Shown: in pieces, positions 1-11,980 of the stretch
Numbering within the stretch: the stretch's first letter is position 1
Layout: the number at the start of each line of letters is the position of its first letter
Source of the DNA: Sympetrum striolatum
Lineage: Eukaryota; Arthropoda; Insecta; Odonata; Libellulidae
Reading direction: 5' to 3'
NCBI GenBank assembly: GCA_947579665.1
Contig: OX388345.1
Location: 71,849,454-71,913,453, forward strand
Length of the DNA: 64,000 nt
Position numbers and translations under genes: made by a program
Notes under the pieces: model-generated
Database searches by the model: none
The model's input: only the letters and a program-made list of their open reading frames with translations
Told to the model about the DNA's origin: nothing

Positions 1-3000
1 GGTTGGACCAACGCTCACTTTACGACAGACCGTTTGGTAGACATCGGTTTACCGTCAAGTCTACTGGGATGAGCATTTTCACGTAATTCATCAGTTAAAG
101 TATTTTATCTAGAAACACTGTACTGTACGTATATCGTAACACGCAGCAAGGGTTTTGGAGCTGTATTCTACAGTTTTTTTAATCTACCCACGTTTAGTGA
201 ACTATACAGTTCCGTAACTTTAATTTTGTAACTAACACAAAAACTCGAAAATCGCGGTTACTTTTTGATGATAAACATCTATCTATATAGTAAATACCAC
301 GGAAAATCTATATCCTCTTATAAGAGATACCTTCCTTTGTGATTTCGATTTTTTGTGAAAAAATGCGTCTTGAACGTGGATGTATTCGGTTAAAAAATTT
401 ATGCTAGTAATGCTTTAATAGCTGTAAAGAAACGTGAGAGTAACATACATAATATTATTTTCAAAATAATTGGATTCCTTAGACTTTTGTAAAATTATGT
501 GGCCTAAATTATTTAAATGATTCTTGCTGATTTTTATCAAACGAGTTGTCTATAAGTTTTCTGTGATATTAATTTAAGAACTTGGAGGGCTACGATTTAA
601 ATCTGACTCGATAATATCATCTATTTAAATGCATAACGAGAATATACGTATGCCTTTCAATATTCACATAAAAATGGGAAATGTTAATAGTTTTCAATGT
701 TAAATATTTGCTGCTTTTAGCACATTTAACTGTTTCCCATTGACCTTTCAGTTTTATATACATTTAAGAGAACATGTATGAATACACAAAATGTTAAATT
801 TTCGCGAATAGTTTTCTTAAAGAATATTAAAATATTATCATTAACCAGCAAATTCTATACATATACCACTAGAAAGAAAATTTCATAGAAATCTCATCCT
901 TATTAATAACTGTAATTTTTGGCTTTCGATATCCATAATTTTACCAGAAAATCATTTTGTCAGGCATAAGAACTCTCATCAATCTTTCATTATTGCATGA
1001 TATTTATAGTGCGTCGATAATAATTTGATATCCGCAAGGAAAAAGTTTGCTCATTGAAAAGGTATGCGCGTGGTCTTCCGGGAATACGAAACATATGTTT
1101 GAACGAACACAGAAAAGATTTAGATATGAAAAATATGGACCCGCTTTAAGTCGAACTGCACGTTGAAAAAAAGTTGCCTACATTTTGCCATGTGTCGAAA
1201 TTTAATAATCTACGAAATTTGAAACCTGTATGGTCAATGGTTCTTCAGTTTTAAGCGACTTTTGACGATGGGTAATTTACGTATAAACTTTCTACTTTAT
1301 GTATTTGACAACAATTGTATGATTAAGGTTAATGTCGGAATGATGTAAGAAAGTACTAGTTTTATTAAAATATCCAGGATTGAAATAACCATAAATTTCT
1401 TCAGATAAATTTTTGTTTTGAAAACTTATTTGTTACTCTATCAAGAACTGCTAACTTGAGGTAGAGACACCTCCATTCGGCAGGTGTTGGGTTCCTCATC
1501 ATTTCTATTCCATATATTATGAATTCATGTTTGTAGCGCTGTCTAGTTTTGTTAAAAATAAACAGATTTGTTAGCACGGTGGTGAGTTAGGAATCTCCCG
1601 GAGGGAATTTGTGAGAAACTTTTGAGGCAAGCGCAAGCTTCCGATGGAGAATTTTCGATGAAATTTTGACATATATCCTTCATCAAAACATCTTGATAAT
1701 TATTTGGTAACATATTCCAACACTCGGTATCCACATGCTATGAAAATGACAACTACTAACTTCAATGCAATGCGTCATCATCAGGTTCCTATTGTATTAT
1801 TTCAATACGTAGTATTCTTTCTGTCAATTAATTCTAGTATTCTTATTGCAGCTCTTATTATTCTAGTATATAAAGAGTAGGGTAAGCTACAAGGAAATGA
1901 AGAGGATGGAATTGAATAGGGATTTTTGAGTTTTGTTGCATATGAACCTACCTTTCGTTAGGTTCGTGTGTATTATTCTAATAATATCATTATTCTATTA
2001 TTAATGTATGTATTATTATAATATTTTTCTAATTATATTATTCTTATGAATTTAGCTACTTGCTATTACTTGCTATTTCTGGTTACAAGAACTCTTAGAT
2101 TGCTTTCCAAGTTGAATAGTGTTTGCTTGTCATCAAGAAAGAATAGCTGAAGCGATTGTGTGCGAACAACTTAATATGAACGGATTACTTTAGCCATAGT
2201 ATTTCCACTACTCAATTATTTTGGGTACCGTCGCATTTTTGTACTACTTTGTTGCTCTCAGAATTTTCAACGATTCTAAGAAGATATGAAGTCTTATAAG
2301 CCTAAGTTCTCTTGCCTTATTGTAAAAATTATTTACGTGATTGGATTAGGCACAATTATGGGATATTTATTTTATATTCTTCGATTAATATTATTCGATA
2401 GAGAAGTATTACATGATTCATACATTTTTTGTTTATATTTTAGTTGATTTTTCTTAGATCAAGATCATGCTGCGTAGGATTTCGTCTAGGATTTTACCTT
2501 CAGGCTCTAATTTTAGTACAATTCATACGAAATATAAAATTTATCAATTGTCCATTCTTATTCCAAGAATAAGTTATTTAGCCTTAGAAAAGAAACAGTT
2601 TCTTTCTTTCATTGGATAAAAACATTTTATTATGCTTTATCAAAGATCATAGTAAATTATATCGCAGCATTTCCTTTTGATTGCAGTAATGAGGGAACTC
2701 AAATTTCAGTCGTAATCCAAAATTCCGAAAGAAACCTTATTTTTTTCAATGCTTTGATACAATCAAAACCCTTTATCAACCTCATTTTCGGTAATTCATT
2801 TATTGCACATAAAAACTCGTTTCGCTGTATTTAATAACTTTTCTTTGATCCTTTTAATTATTTGATTACAACCGTTAAGTCTTTGGCCTCTATGATTACT
2901 CAAAGGCAATCTTTTGAGCTGGATATACAACTGTTGAACAAGCATTCAGGATCCTTTCCTCCAACCTCCGTTTTATCTCACGGGAAATTTCATTCTTTAC

Positions 3001-3829
3001 ATCTTTGCTTTTGAAATTTTTGCGTGCGGATCAGGAAAGATTTTGTAAGTTGTTCTTTGCAATTTTTAATACCTTTGGCGCCTAGGTTGAATGTCAACAG
3101 TCAAAAATGAACAAAATTGGGTGAATCTGGATTTAATTTCCTATTTCCTGGAATCAGTTTAATTTGTACAGTATTTATGCAAACTTAAAATGACTCATGT
3201 TCAAATGTTTAGATTTCTTATCCAGGGTTGCTACAGAAATGAAAAATAATGCCTCAATTCAACATATAACCCCATAAGAATGTTTCCGAGAAGTGAGAAA
3301 GATATTTACTCATGGACCTCAAACACCGATCAAGCACATTTTATCAATTCGCAAACAGAAATGTCTGGAATGTATATATTAAATAATAGTTGAGCATTCT
3401 GACGAGATTTTTCGATGAAATAGGAAGATTTAAAGATGACGCGTTCCTAAGCGGATGAGGTATATGTGATGCGATCTTTAAGAAACTTTTTTATTGTTAG
3501 GTTGAAAAGAAATTAAATGCGATTTATTGGTTTATAATTCAGAATTAACGTTTACTCGGTTTATTCCTTTAGAGCGCTATGAAGTATTTTGATTTTTTAT
3601 TGGAAAAAAGTAGTTTCTTTTCAATCAAAAGCTATCAATTAAAAAAATCATCAAATTTGCTTAGTTGCTATCACGGAAATTCCTATCTTTATTTTGTTAT
3701 TTTTGGGATATTTATCATTCGCATCTGAATGAAACTGTAGACTATAACATCAGTTCACTTGGACGTAAGAATTCTTTTTAGACGAGAGAGAGAATAAGTA
3801 TGATAACAGGAAGCATGCAATTTCGTCGG
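1..3829. other. AT-rich DNA with no gene seen
   Basis: No ORF with protein-like composition, no RNA gene and no clear repeat was found in this stretch. The one ORF of about 60 codons (1552-1734, minus) has ordinary intergenic composition and no recognisable motif. It is best read as intron or intergenic DNA. Confidence 0.6.
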
Positions 3830-4175
3830 AAACAAATTGTTTGAAAGAAAATTCTTCGAGAGCAAATTCATCGAAGAAGGGCCACTGTAATGATTCTGAT
3901 TTTATCTCAAAATTATTTTAAAGGAACTGATTTGCGGTTGCGTTGGGTTGAATAGATTTCAACTCCTAATCAATCCCTTAAATACAATATTGGGCAAGGT
4001 CAGATTGATTAGAGTGGTCTATTTTCTAATTAATTGTAATTAAAATAATAGATCGTTCAAAGAATTAGTTTCTCAAGAATTTCCTTTCAAAGAATTTGCT
4101 TTCGAAGAGTTTGTTTTTGAAGAATTTGTATTTGAAGAAAATGCTTTGAAGAATTCATTTTCGAAAAATTTTCTT
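3830..4175. repeat. Short degenerate tandem repeat rich in GAAGAATTTG-like units
   Basis: From about 4056 to 4172 a 15-18 bp unit (GAAGAATTTG followed by a T-rich spacer) recurs about seven times with variation. A smaller patch with the same theme lies at 3838-3875. About 180 bp of ordinary sequence separates the two patches, so they may be one array broken by an insertion, or two slippage products. No coding potential is seen. Confidence 0.5.
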
Positions 4176-4490
4176 GTAACCGAAAAATAGATAGACACAG
4201 GTGTACATTCATACGAAAATACGGGAAAGAACTGAAATTTCATTTAATTACCTGCGTAAAGTACTAGAATAATATAAGAAGGAAACAAAGAACAATAATA
4301 TTATAAATCCGTTTTTTTATAGGTTCATATAATTTTTCATAGGTTTATAGGTTTTATCGGACATACACTCTCTAGCTCTTATTTGAAATTGCGAACATAA
4401 CTCGATTCGACTCCCAGCCAAGGGCATTGATTGACTCGGAATTAGCTTCCGGTAACCGCTTCGAATTGCCATAGTAAATATTTGCCTTAC

Positions 4491-4761
4491 CGTCCGGTGC
4501 GGGCGCCGGTGGAGATGCGGTCCTCGCCGGAGGCTGGTACGGGGGCGGAGTCGTGGGCAGCGGCAGCGGGGGCGGTTGGTGGGACATAAAAATCTGTTTG
4601 GCCCTCGTGTTTGCGGCTGACTCTTCCTCGTCCGCCTTCCCTCCGCTCCACTCCCGCTCCTCCTCCACCGTGAACTTGACGGAGTGGCGGCAGTCTGGGT
4701 GCAGCACCTGCGGCGACGGACTCTGCGGGAAGAAGGGAATAGCCACTTGTTGACTCATCAT
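4491..4761 (-). CDS. Candidate first coding exon, Pro-rich protein of unknown function
   Basis: This GC-rich island is read on the minus strand. Translation starts at tandem ATG codons (4759-4761 and 4756-4758). The same frame upstream is closed by a TAG about 85 bases before the ATG, which fits a 5'-UTR. The exon gives 90 codons plus one base and stops at a consensus donor, G|GTAAGG, whose GT is at 4489-4490. The peptide starts MMSQQVAIPFFPQSPSPQV. It has an acidic and charged middle (FTVEEEREW, KADEEES) and ends in a Pro-rich tail with PPPLPLPTTPPPYQPP, which resembles SH3/WW ligands and a low-complexity scaffold region. No signal peptide or membrane segment is seen. The ORF stays open 39 codons past the donor, but those codons look intronic. 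I do not recognise the family. Base composition differs sharply from the AT-rich surroundings, as expected for a host promoter-proximal exon. The next exon would lie to the left, possibly outside the window. Confidence 0.5.
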
Positions 4762-5040
4762 CGGAATTGGGGAATTATAGCGGCGAATGGGGTCAAGATC
4801 GCGGGGTTTCAGTTCAATCTACTCCCGATTTTGAAAAGAGGTTTTCGAATTGGAGCGCAAGCACGGCGCACGCGTATTACATTGTTTGTGAAGTATTCAG
4901 CCCGAATGCCGGTTGGTATCTCACCCTCTAGTATTGTCGATCTATCTGCAAAGACGTCGAGCTTACGGCGTCACGTAGCTAAAGCTTAGCCGTTCCCGTG
5001 CGCCCGAATTCCGAGTTACCTCCGTAGTATACATTCGTTT
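4762..5040 (-). promoter_or_regulatory. Putative 5'-UTR and promoter island of the 4.5-kb exon
   Basis: Moderately GC-rich sequence with several CpGs continues upstream (minus strand) from the candidate ATG and returns abruptly to AT-rich DNA near 5040. No convincing TATA box was seen at a suitable distance. The call rests only on composition and on its position next to the exon. Confidence 0.3.
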
Positions 5041-5062
5041 TTCGACGGCATCAGTATATTTA

Positions 5063-5112
5063 ATTCATTTTAATTTTCACATAAAATTCATTTTAATTTT
5101 CACATAAAATTC
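5063..5112. repeat. Perfect 23-bp tandem duplication
   Basis: A 23-bp unit starting ATTCATTTTAATTTTCACAT occurs at 5063-5085 and again at 5086-5108, and the first bases of a third copy follow. The copies are identical, so this is a recent slippage event. Confidence 0.85.
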
Positions 5113-5320
5113 AGCAGTTTTTCTGAAACTTTCTCGCTGCAAGTTTTTCCTACCAAAATAGAACGAACAGTAGCAGGCGACTACCAATGTCCTTTACCAA
5201 TAAACTTTCGACATATTTCCCAAGACGTTTGTCTGCAAAATATTCAATAACAAAATTGATAACATACGTAGATAGAAAGAACATGAAATAAAGTAGATTT
5301 CAAAAACTAATTAGTAACTT

Positions 5321-5880
5321 CATCTACATCTACATCTACATCAATACCCTACAAGCCGCCTTTCGGCGTGTGGCAGGGGGTGAAAACACCAGTTGAATCT
5401 AAACTACTTCCTCATTCGGTTATTGTCGCGTATCGTTCGCGGAAAGAATGAATTTTTAAAATGATTCGTCCTAGCATCTATTTCTCTTAACTTACGGTCA
5501 TTATCGGATCGACCGACATAGCAGGGGGGTTGCATGATACCGATTGTATCTTCCGAAAATGTAGTTTCCCTGAATTTATTAAGCAATCGCAGCCTAGCTT
5601 CCAATCTCCTTTCTTTCAAGGATTCCCAACCTACGTCTGAGAGCATTTTTGTAACGCTTGCTTTTTTATCGTAGCATTTCTTAACAAAACGAACCGCTTT
5701 ACGCTGCACTTTCTCGAGTTCGCGAGTACACGTTTCATCCGCCGGATCCCATATACTTGCCGCATATTCCAGAAGGGTCTGACCAAGGTAAAAGAACATC
5801 GCTCTCTCACCTTTCATCGCATTTACCGACAATACGCTTTACAAAGCCAAGCCTTTACTTGCTTTGTCGTAAATTACTAG
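5321..5880 (-). pseudogene. 5'-truncated LINE (non-LTR retrotransposon), ORF2 C-terminus plus 3'-UTR
   Basis: The minus strand encodes the region downstream of the reverse transcriptase palm. The main frame (5832-5404) reads LLEYAASIWDP, then KVQRKAVRFV, GWESLKERR and LLNKFRETTFSED, and ends FKNSFFPRTIRDNNRMRK and stop. These blocks are typical of the C-terminus of animal LINE ORF2. Just upstream (about 5835-5875) a second frame reads LGFVKRIVGKCDER, so there is a frameshift between the two. The 3'-UTR (about 5335-5400) carries GCC-GAAA-GGC (5358-5367), a short stem with a GNRA-type loop, and ends in (GATGTA)n repeats at 5323-5341. The copies near 41.2 kb and 20.4 kb are the same family. The element is truncated and dead. 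Confidence 0.9.
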
Positions 5881-7493
5881 ATAGTCCCAAAAACATTAGT
5901 TCAAAGTATATCCCAATTCATTCCTCATTTTATCGAAAATATCACTTTCTTATTCTTCTTTTCATTAAGAGAGAATTAAAGTTTGTTTAAATAGCACTAT
6001 GCTCTATTAGGAGGTTTTTGCTCAATACTGAGTGTTTTCAAAATAAATTTTCGCCAACTTTACTTTTTTATGTCGCAACAGCGCGCGCCGTTCTCTCTTA
6101 AGAAATACACGAATAAATACACATGTTTTTTCATAACGTTGGACAGATTAGAAGAGTATTTAGGAAGAATGAGGCTTGCTTGGCAGGTGTGGAGTGAGAT
6201 AGTTTGCTCTTTGTTACCTTACTTGGTCAGAATTCTATAAGCGGAACATTTCCACGTTTTAAAATATCATTATAATTTATGTTGTGATCTGCATCTGTCT
6301 TTCATTCGACCTTTCCTACACTTTTCGAGGGTTTTTCACACCCCCCTTCACTTTGTAGGTGTTTCCCTGCAGCGGAATTTTTTATGTGATCAAAGTTAAT
6401 AGTCTTTTATTTGCTCTACATAACCATTCTTTCTTTCCACATTTATATTTTCATTATCTGTTTATATCACATTTTATATTTTGACATTTACGTGTAATCA
6501 GCATTAGATATTTTTTTCCTAAGTATCTCTTAGGAATTTTTACATCTTGTATAACTACGTTAGCTTACGTTAAGATCAAGAATTGATAAGCTTTCCTTGG
6601 GTGTTATTTGATTGTGTTCCGTCTCAACCTTATTCATTTCTGCGTTAGTGTGCCAGTAGCCTTCTACTGCACTTACGTTCTGCAGAATATGTTCATCAGT
6701 GTTTTACGTTTTGTTAATTTACATTCAATATCATTGTGTTTAATCTCCGTTTCTTTTTTTACTTTGTTTTGTTTTCGTGTGCGTTATTTGATCGTTTTCA
6801 ATGTTTATGTTATGCTTTGGTCAGTATTAGGTTGACAGCTCCATAATGTGCTTACGTTGCGCAAAGAATTTTTACTGTCGGCTTTTGGATTGGCATTTAA
6901 ATTCTCTCTTTTATTTATGTAAATATCATTTCCTCTTTTCCTTTTTGCCTTTCAGAAAAAAATTACATAAATTTGAGGCTGCTTATCCTGACTTGAATGT
7001 GATCTCCCAATATATCTTCATATTTTATAAACGATAGTTGTCATAATCGAAGAAGTTATTTATTTAACAGATATGAGATGGAATAATAATAATAATAATA
7101 TGTGAAAGGTTCATAGACTTAAATGTATATTTTATTTCTTGGTTTTCTGGTTTTGAAAGAAGGATACATAGATATTTGCCAACAACTACACTTATGAAAC
7201 ATGTTTTTCGCTCAATGCTGTTACGGTGGTATTTATTAGTTTTCATTGCCCTTTTGAGAAACAGCAGATTACAGATTATAAGTAACTAATATTAAACTAC
7301 GTAAGATGTATATCAATAATTGTGAAAAATAAGGATATCCTTAAGAAATCTTAACCGTGAGGTAGAATTTATTCAATATTTTTTTAACTATGTGGCGACT
7401 TGCCTCGAAGTTTTGGACATACCATTATTACACATTTTAAAATTTTCCTTGCAGGTTCAGTATCGCTCCAGCGTTGACTAGGAACCTTCACAT
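5881..7493. other. No gene seen; short AAT microsatellite
   Basis: This is T-rich sequence with several short ORFs of hydrophobic, low-complexity composition that look like chance frames. A short (AAT)n run lies at about 7083-7100. A near-duplicated C-rich stretch near 6335-6350 is unremarkable. Confidence 0.55.
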
Positions 7494-8230
7494 CCTCACT
7501 GACTGTTGCTTGACTGGGATGTTCCTTTCTAAGGACATAGCATAGCTATCACCGACTTGACGTACTTAGGATGGGGACGTAGTTGACGCAGAAAATGAGA
7601 TGCGAGCATCCTCACCAACCTCAGGATAATTTGGGAAATCCCTTTGAAGAATAGACGACGAAATAACTACCCAAGCGTACTCACTGACTTATATTAGGCG
7701 CGGAATCCCTTAGCATTACATTGACGAGGGAAGTGACATCGAGGGTCCTCGCTGACACAGAAGTAGCAGGTCTGTCCTCACTGTCTCACATCCACAGGCC
7801 TGAACACCTTCAGTATTTTCGAGGGAAGTGCCGTCGAGCGCCCTCACTAACTCAAATCAGTAGGCCTGAACACCTATAGCATTTTCGAGGGAAGTGCCAT
7901 CGAGCGCCCTCACCAACTCAAATCAGTAGGCCTGAAAACCTTCAGTATTTTCGAGGGATGTGCCGTCGAGCGCCCTCACTAACTCAAATTAGTAGGCCTA
8001 AACACCTTCAGTATATTCGAGGGAAGTGCCGTCGAGCGCCCTCACTACCTCAAATCAGAAGGCCTAAACACCTTCAGTATTTTCGAGGGATGTGTCTTCG
8101 AGGGCCCTCACTGTTTCAAGTTTGGCACGTAGTCTGTTAGCATAAAATTGACGACGGAACTGCTGTTGACCATCTTCGCTGATTCATTTTAGGTATGGAG
8201 TCACAGAGCATAGCATTGACGAGCAACATA
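7494..8230. repeat. 66-bp minisatellite with degenerate flanking units
   Basis: The core is at about 7800-8110. The motif GAGGGAAGTG (or GAGGGATGTG) recurs at 7821, 7887, 7953, 8019 and 8085, so the period is exactly 66 bp. Units share GCCCTCACTAACTCAAATCAG and AGGCCTGAACACCTTCAG-like blocks. More diverged relatives lie on both sides: a unit with GACGAGGGAAGTG at 7733, CCTCACTGACT-type pieces from 7494, and GCTGATTCATTTTAGG near 8180. This is an older, longer array with a homogenised centre. Because 66 is 22 codons, one plus frame reads a repeated 22-residue peptide containing CRRAPSLTQIS and HLQYFRG, but the frame is broken by a TAG in one unit (CACCTATAG, 7871-7879). Confidence 0.85.
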
Positions 8231-8391
8231 ATTAATATTAATAAGAATTTACCTACCCATGTTGGTTCAGTTAAAAGAATTTTTTTATCATAACAAAATT
8301 CAGTTCTCGTACTATTGATATTTGGCTCTTTTGGCTGATGCGTTTGCCCTCCTATGGGTTTAGGCCCTTAATGCGTTAAGCATCAGCTGTG
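8231..8391. other. Spacer with nothing identified
   Basis: Ordinary AT-rich sequence lies between the minisatellite and the candidate exon. No repeat or motif was recognised. Confidence 0.4.
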
Positions 8392-8492
8392 ATGGAGCGG
8401 GATAGGACCAACAGAGGAAATTTCTACGTTGACGAGGACGCGCAAGGAGGAACTAGCCGCCACGGAAAAGCTCAGCAGAAAAGCAGATATTG
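8392..8492 (+). CDS. Possible short first exon, unknown protein
   Basis: An ATG at 8392 opens a frame of 33 codons plus two bases (MERDRTNRGNFYVDEDAQGG and onward, then SRHGKAQQKSRY). It ends at a strong donor, TTG|GTGAGT, with the GT at 8493-8494. An in-frame TAA lies at 8377-8379, so the ATG would be the true start. The stretch is less AT-rich than its neighbours, and the peptide is hydrophilic and basic. Nothing is recognised in it. It is short enough to be chance, and no acceptor exon was identified downstream. Confidence 0.2.
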
Positions 8493-8894
8493 GTGAGTGC
8501 ATTCCTTCCTTCCTAATATACCCTCATCGTCTTTTTACTTGAAGTGATTATTTTTCCACAATTGTTATTTTGGTTCTTCCGTTTAGCAATGTAGTCCATG
8601 AAGGCCTCATAACATAGTGTTCTTTACGCTTTACGCAGAAATTATTGTAAATGAATTACATAACGAAATTTATGCGTATTATTTCTTCATGCCTTCCTTC
8701 ATTATGCCTTTAAATACCTATGAAGAATTTAAGGGTAGAGCAGCGTATAATTTCTGATCAGATACCCATGGTTTTCACTGCGTAGTATGGATGTCGGTAA
8801 CGAATTAAAAGAAAATTTCATCAATGTACTATCTCTTGGCTCAGTTCAAAGCGTTGTAATTAAGTGACCAATATTTTCAACTTATCGAAACGAA

Positions 8895-9046
8895 AGGCTG
8901 TAATTCGTAGTAGTAGTAGTAGTATTGCTAAAAGTGCTTCGACAGCTTAGGCACATTGGCTTCCACCAGGATTCGAACCCGGGACCGCTTTCACCGAAGG
9001 CAAATGCGCTGTCCACATGTCTATCCGGGAGCCCAGGCTGTAATTC
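8895..9046 (-). mobile_element. tRNA-derived SINE with perfect 12-bp target-site duplication
   Basis: The element itself is 8907-9034, read on the minus strand. Its head starts GGGCTCCCGGATAGACATGTGG (a box-A-like segment) and contains a perfect box B, GGTTCGAATCC. It closes with GGAAGCC, complementary to the start as in a tRNA acceptor stem. A short non-tRNA body ends in a (TAC)n tail of about five units (plus-strand 8907-8922). The sequence AGGCTGTAATTC flanks it on both sides (8895-8906 and 9035-9046), a perfect duplication of the target, so the insertion is fairly recent. The D and anticodon regions no longer fold as a functional tRNA. The copy at 59596-59671 belongs to the same family. 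SINEs of this type are moved by a partner LINE. Confidence 0.88.
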
Positions 9047-9186
9047 ATGTACTCTATGACTCAGTCGCATTTATTTCGTTATCCTCTATTTCTTACCCTT
9101 TCTTAATTTCATCACTTATTACCTTATCTAAAAACAACAAAGACTCTAAAGCAATGTCCACACTTGTGCAACTTTCTATTCAACAC

Positions 9187-9283
9187 AGGCATGCGTCATA
9201 GCGCACGGTATGACGAAGGAGAGGCATGCAATAGCGCATGCCTCTTGCAAGTTGACCGGACCTCTTTTTCATGACGCATGCCT
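9187..9283. repeat. Nested inverted repeats built on GCATGC
   Basis: An inner hairpin has perfect 10-bp arms, AGAGGCATGC (9220-9229) and GCATGCCTCT (9236-9245), with a 6-nt loop. An outer pair has perfect 13-bp arms, AGGCATGCGTCAT (9187-9199) and ATGACGCATGCCT (9271-9283). Each outer arm is followed by an AGCGCACG-like sequence. The layout could be a small foldback element. No target-site duplication was identified. Confidence 0.75.
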
Positions 9284-11980
9284 CAGCGCACGTAAATCTA
9301 GCCAGTTGGATTTTTGCTCAACATTCAGTGCGTCTTTCCAGAGATTTCGATATCAGTTTATTTAGTTTTTAAATAAAATCGACTGAGGCCGTATTGATAT
9401 TGAGTAAATTCATTACGAATGAAATAAAATGGTATTCTCTTCTCCACAAGTTTCATTGGAATAAAACTACGATCATTTTCAGGTCCACAAAAACAAACAC
9501 ATATGTTATGAAATAAATAAAACAAATACATAATTTTGTTTATAAATACATAATATTAAATATCAATAAATGACATTTCCGCCATAAAGTGTGACCCCAC
9601 CAAAGCAGATCATTGCTGTGTTAAATTCATTTTAAATCGAATACCTTAAGAGCGATAAACTTACATCGCGTAAAAACGTATTTAGTGCCCTATGGTTATA
9701 TATACATGTAAATAAATTTAACAGTGGATATAATTATATACTTATGCAAAAGCCGAGTTTTTCTGCACACTTTTTATGCTGAGTACAAGACCCCTCTTCT
9801 TAAACTCGAAGGAGGGCTCCCCTTATCAGTTCTCCCGTGGCAAAGAAGCGTCTTTGTCGTAAATTGGCTGGAAAATTCCTCACTTGCTCATTCAACAATT
9901 CCTTGTCAATTCTCTCTTACTAAACTACCGATGCCTCGATTACTGTAATTTCATAGCTACTTCTTTTCATTGTGTACCAGTACCTGCTGCATTTCCCACC
10001 CTAGGCTTCTATTCGACTCGGTTACTTTTCCCAGTGTTTTGGAATAAAATTAGGTACCTCGACTTATAATGAGTTCGGCTTATATTCGAGTATAAAAAGT
10101 CTTTCACAAATACCGCTGGTAAGACTATTGAAATATCGGCTATTCTGTTCCACATTTAAGTGGAAATATTATATCTAGAGGGGAAAACTCTACATATCGA
10201 TTTGTGTTTCGGTTGCCTCAGTGAGGATCTCCGTTCGAGCCCCAGGCAAGACAATATTTTCAACTTCTTGTACAACCTCAATATTATATCTTCATATTCA
10301 TCTCTGTGTAAAATTGATTGAAAGAAATGTATTTTCACTTGAACAGTTTTTATTGCAAAAGGACGCATCAATCTTAATTATCAATATTTTTAAGTGAGAG
10401 TGTATGTCCGTTTTTCTTCTCCCAGAAAATACACATCTTGGTTATGATCTTTCTAAACTCATAGAGCAAAAGTATAATGCAATTTTCGTGCAAGTGAACT
10501 ATAGTGCAACTTCTGTGGCTCAAATATTGTATTAATTCCATCATAACTTAGGATAATCCACTCTCTGCTGAGACAAAAAATTAAATGCGTAACTTCCCAT
10601 TGCTACATAAAACGCAAAGGCATAATTTCACTCTTTAAGACGGTGTAAACCGCATCACGCATCAGTGTAATTTAATTAGTGAAACCGAAAGACTTCTGCA
10701 ACGATTAATATCTCTAAGAATTTGAAGCGCAATCGATATAAAGATTTTACCATATTAATTATACATCATTAAATAGTTTTGTCTCGAAAGGGGATGAGTC
10801 GTTTGAGCTCTCTTTCCCCTTGATTAGTTTGAGGGACCTGACCACCGATAAGAATATTCCATTGCGCAATTAGACCGAATGTTTCAGCCTGCTTTTCTGG
10901 CAGCTATTCTATCCCTATGGGTAGTAGATAAGGGGCGACGTGGAAGGTGGATTTCGCAAACAAGAAATATAGAAAGGCTTTGCGTGTAGTCATGTTTTTG
11001 GCCTTCATTTTCAGTTCTTCACGTGCAATCGAGTTGTTCACATCGAAAACGTATCTTTCAGAGGAATTACCAATATTGGCAAAGTGCAAGTGTGTTTCGT
11101 GCTCTATCACCAAGAAATTGTACTTCCAGTTTTTCTTGCCGAACATACAAGGATTTTAGTCGGTTTACGAAGTGCTGCGGAAAATAATTCGAGTGTCGCG
11201 CAATTGCCCTAAGAAGTATTGTGGAATTGTGACTGCAGTGCTTATTTATAAAATATCATTAATTTTCTGTCTTTAATTTTCAAAGTACATTAAACGGAGA
11301 ATGTTAGGCGAAAGAATATACGTGTTAAGAGGTGTTGATTTTGTGAGCGAAAATGGATACAGTGAGGTTGAGCAATTACTCGGCAAATTGTTTTTTTCGT
11401 CACCAGTGGTCATCAGATATGTTGTAATGTTTTCGCTCAAAATAAAGTTTTGTAACGAGTGCTGCGATTTGTTATTTAAAAGCGTTATTTGAGGAAATCT
11501 TAAGAGGTAAGAAAATACTATCAATTGCTTCTATGCGAGATACTTCATGCCGTATTTTTTAAACGAATCGCTATGTTTTTAATGTAAATATATCAAGTGA
11601 CTATATTTCTCACCGCAAAATACGGAAGTTCTCACGTTCCAGTAATTCGCTTTTTATTGAATCACAATGTTATTAAAACAAAAGACCTTAAATGAAGTAA
11701 TGCATTAGCTGATATAATGACGATATGCAGATTTTATCTAATCACATGATGGCTCCTGTAAAAAAGTAATTCTTTAGAATCGAAGAGTATTTTCTGCTGA
11801 ATCATCCGAACTTAAATTACTCATACCTGTTGTATAGTTTTATCTAGAGAAGCGACTGTATGCTATTAATTTTAATTTCAGCAAAGTAGTTGTTTCAATA
11901 AATGTGGCTTCGAAGGAGTCAAACTGCTATTCTTTTGATTATATATCCACACTATGTAACTAAAACATTGCGTCCAGAAA
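9284..11980. other. No gene seen; one weak tRNA-like scrap
   Basis: This is AT-rich sequence. At 10210-10250 a short stretch has CGTTCGAGCCCC inside a TTGCCT...AGGCAA closing stem, faintly like a tRNA T-arm, but it is too short to call. ORFs at 10904-11524 overlap on opposite strands and look like chance frames. Confidence 0.5.

Noticed and set aside
7958..8140. Protein-coding repeat gene over the 66-bp minisatellite
   Set aside because: The open piece covers only part of the array, has an in-frame stop in a neighbouring unit, and has no splice sites or recognised family.
10190..10250. tRNA-like T-arm (CGTTCGAGCCCC) with a closing stem
   Set aside because: It is too short, lacks a box A, and has no tail or target duplication, so it is not called as a SINE.
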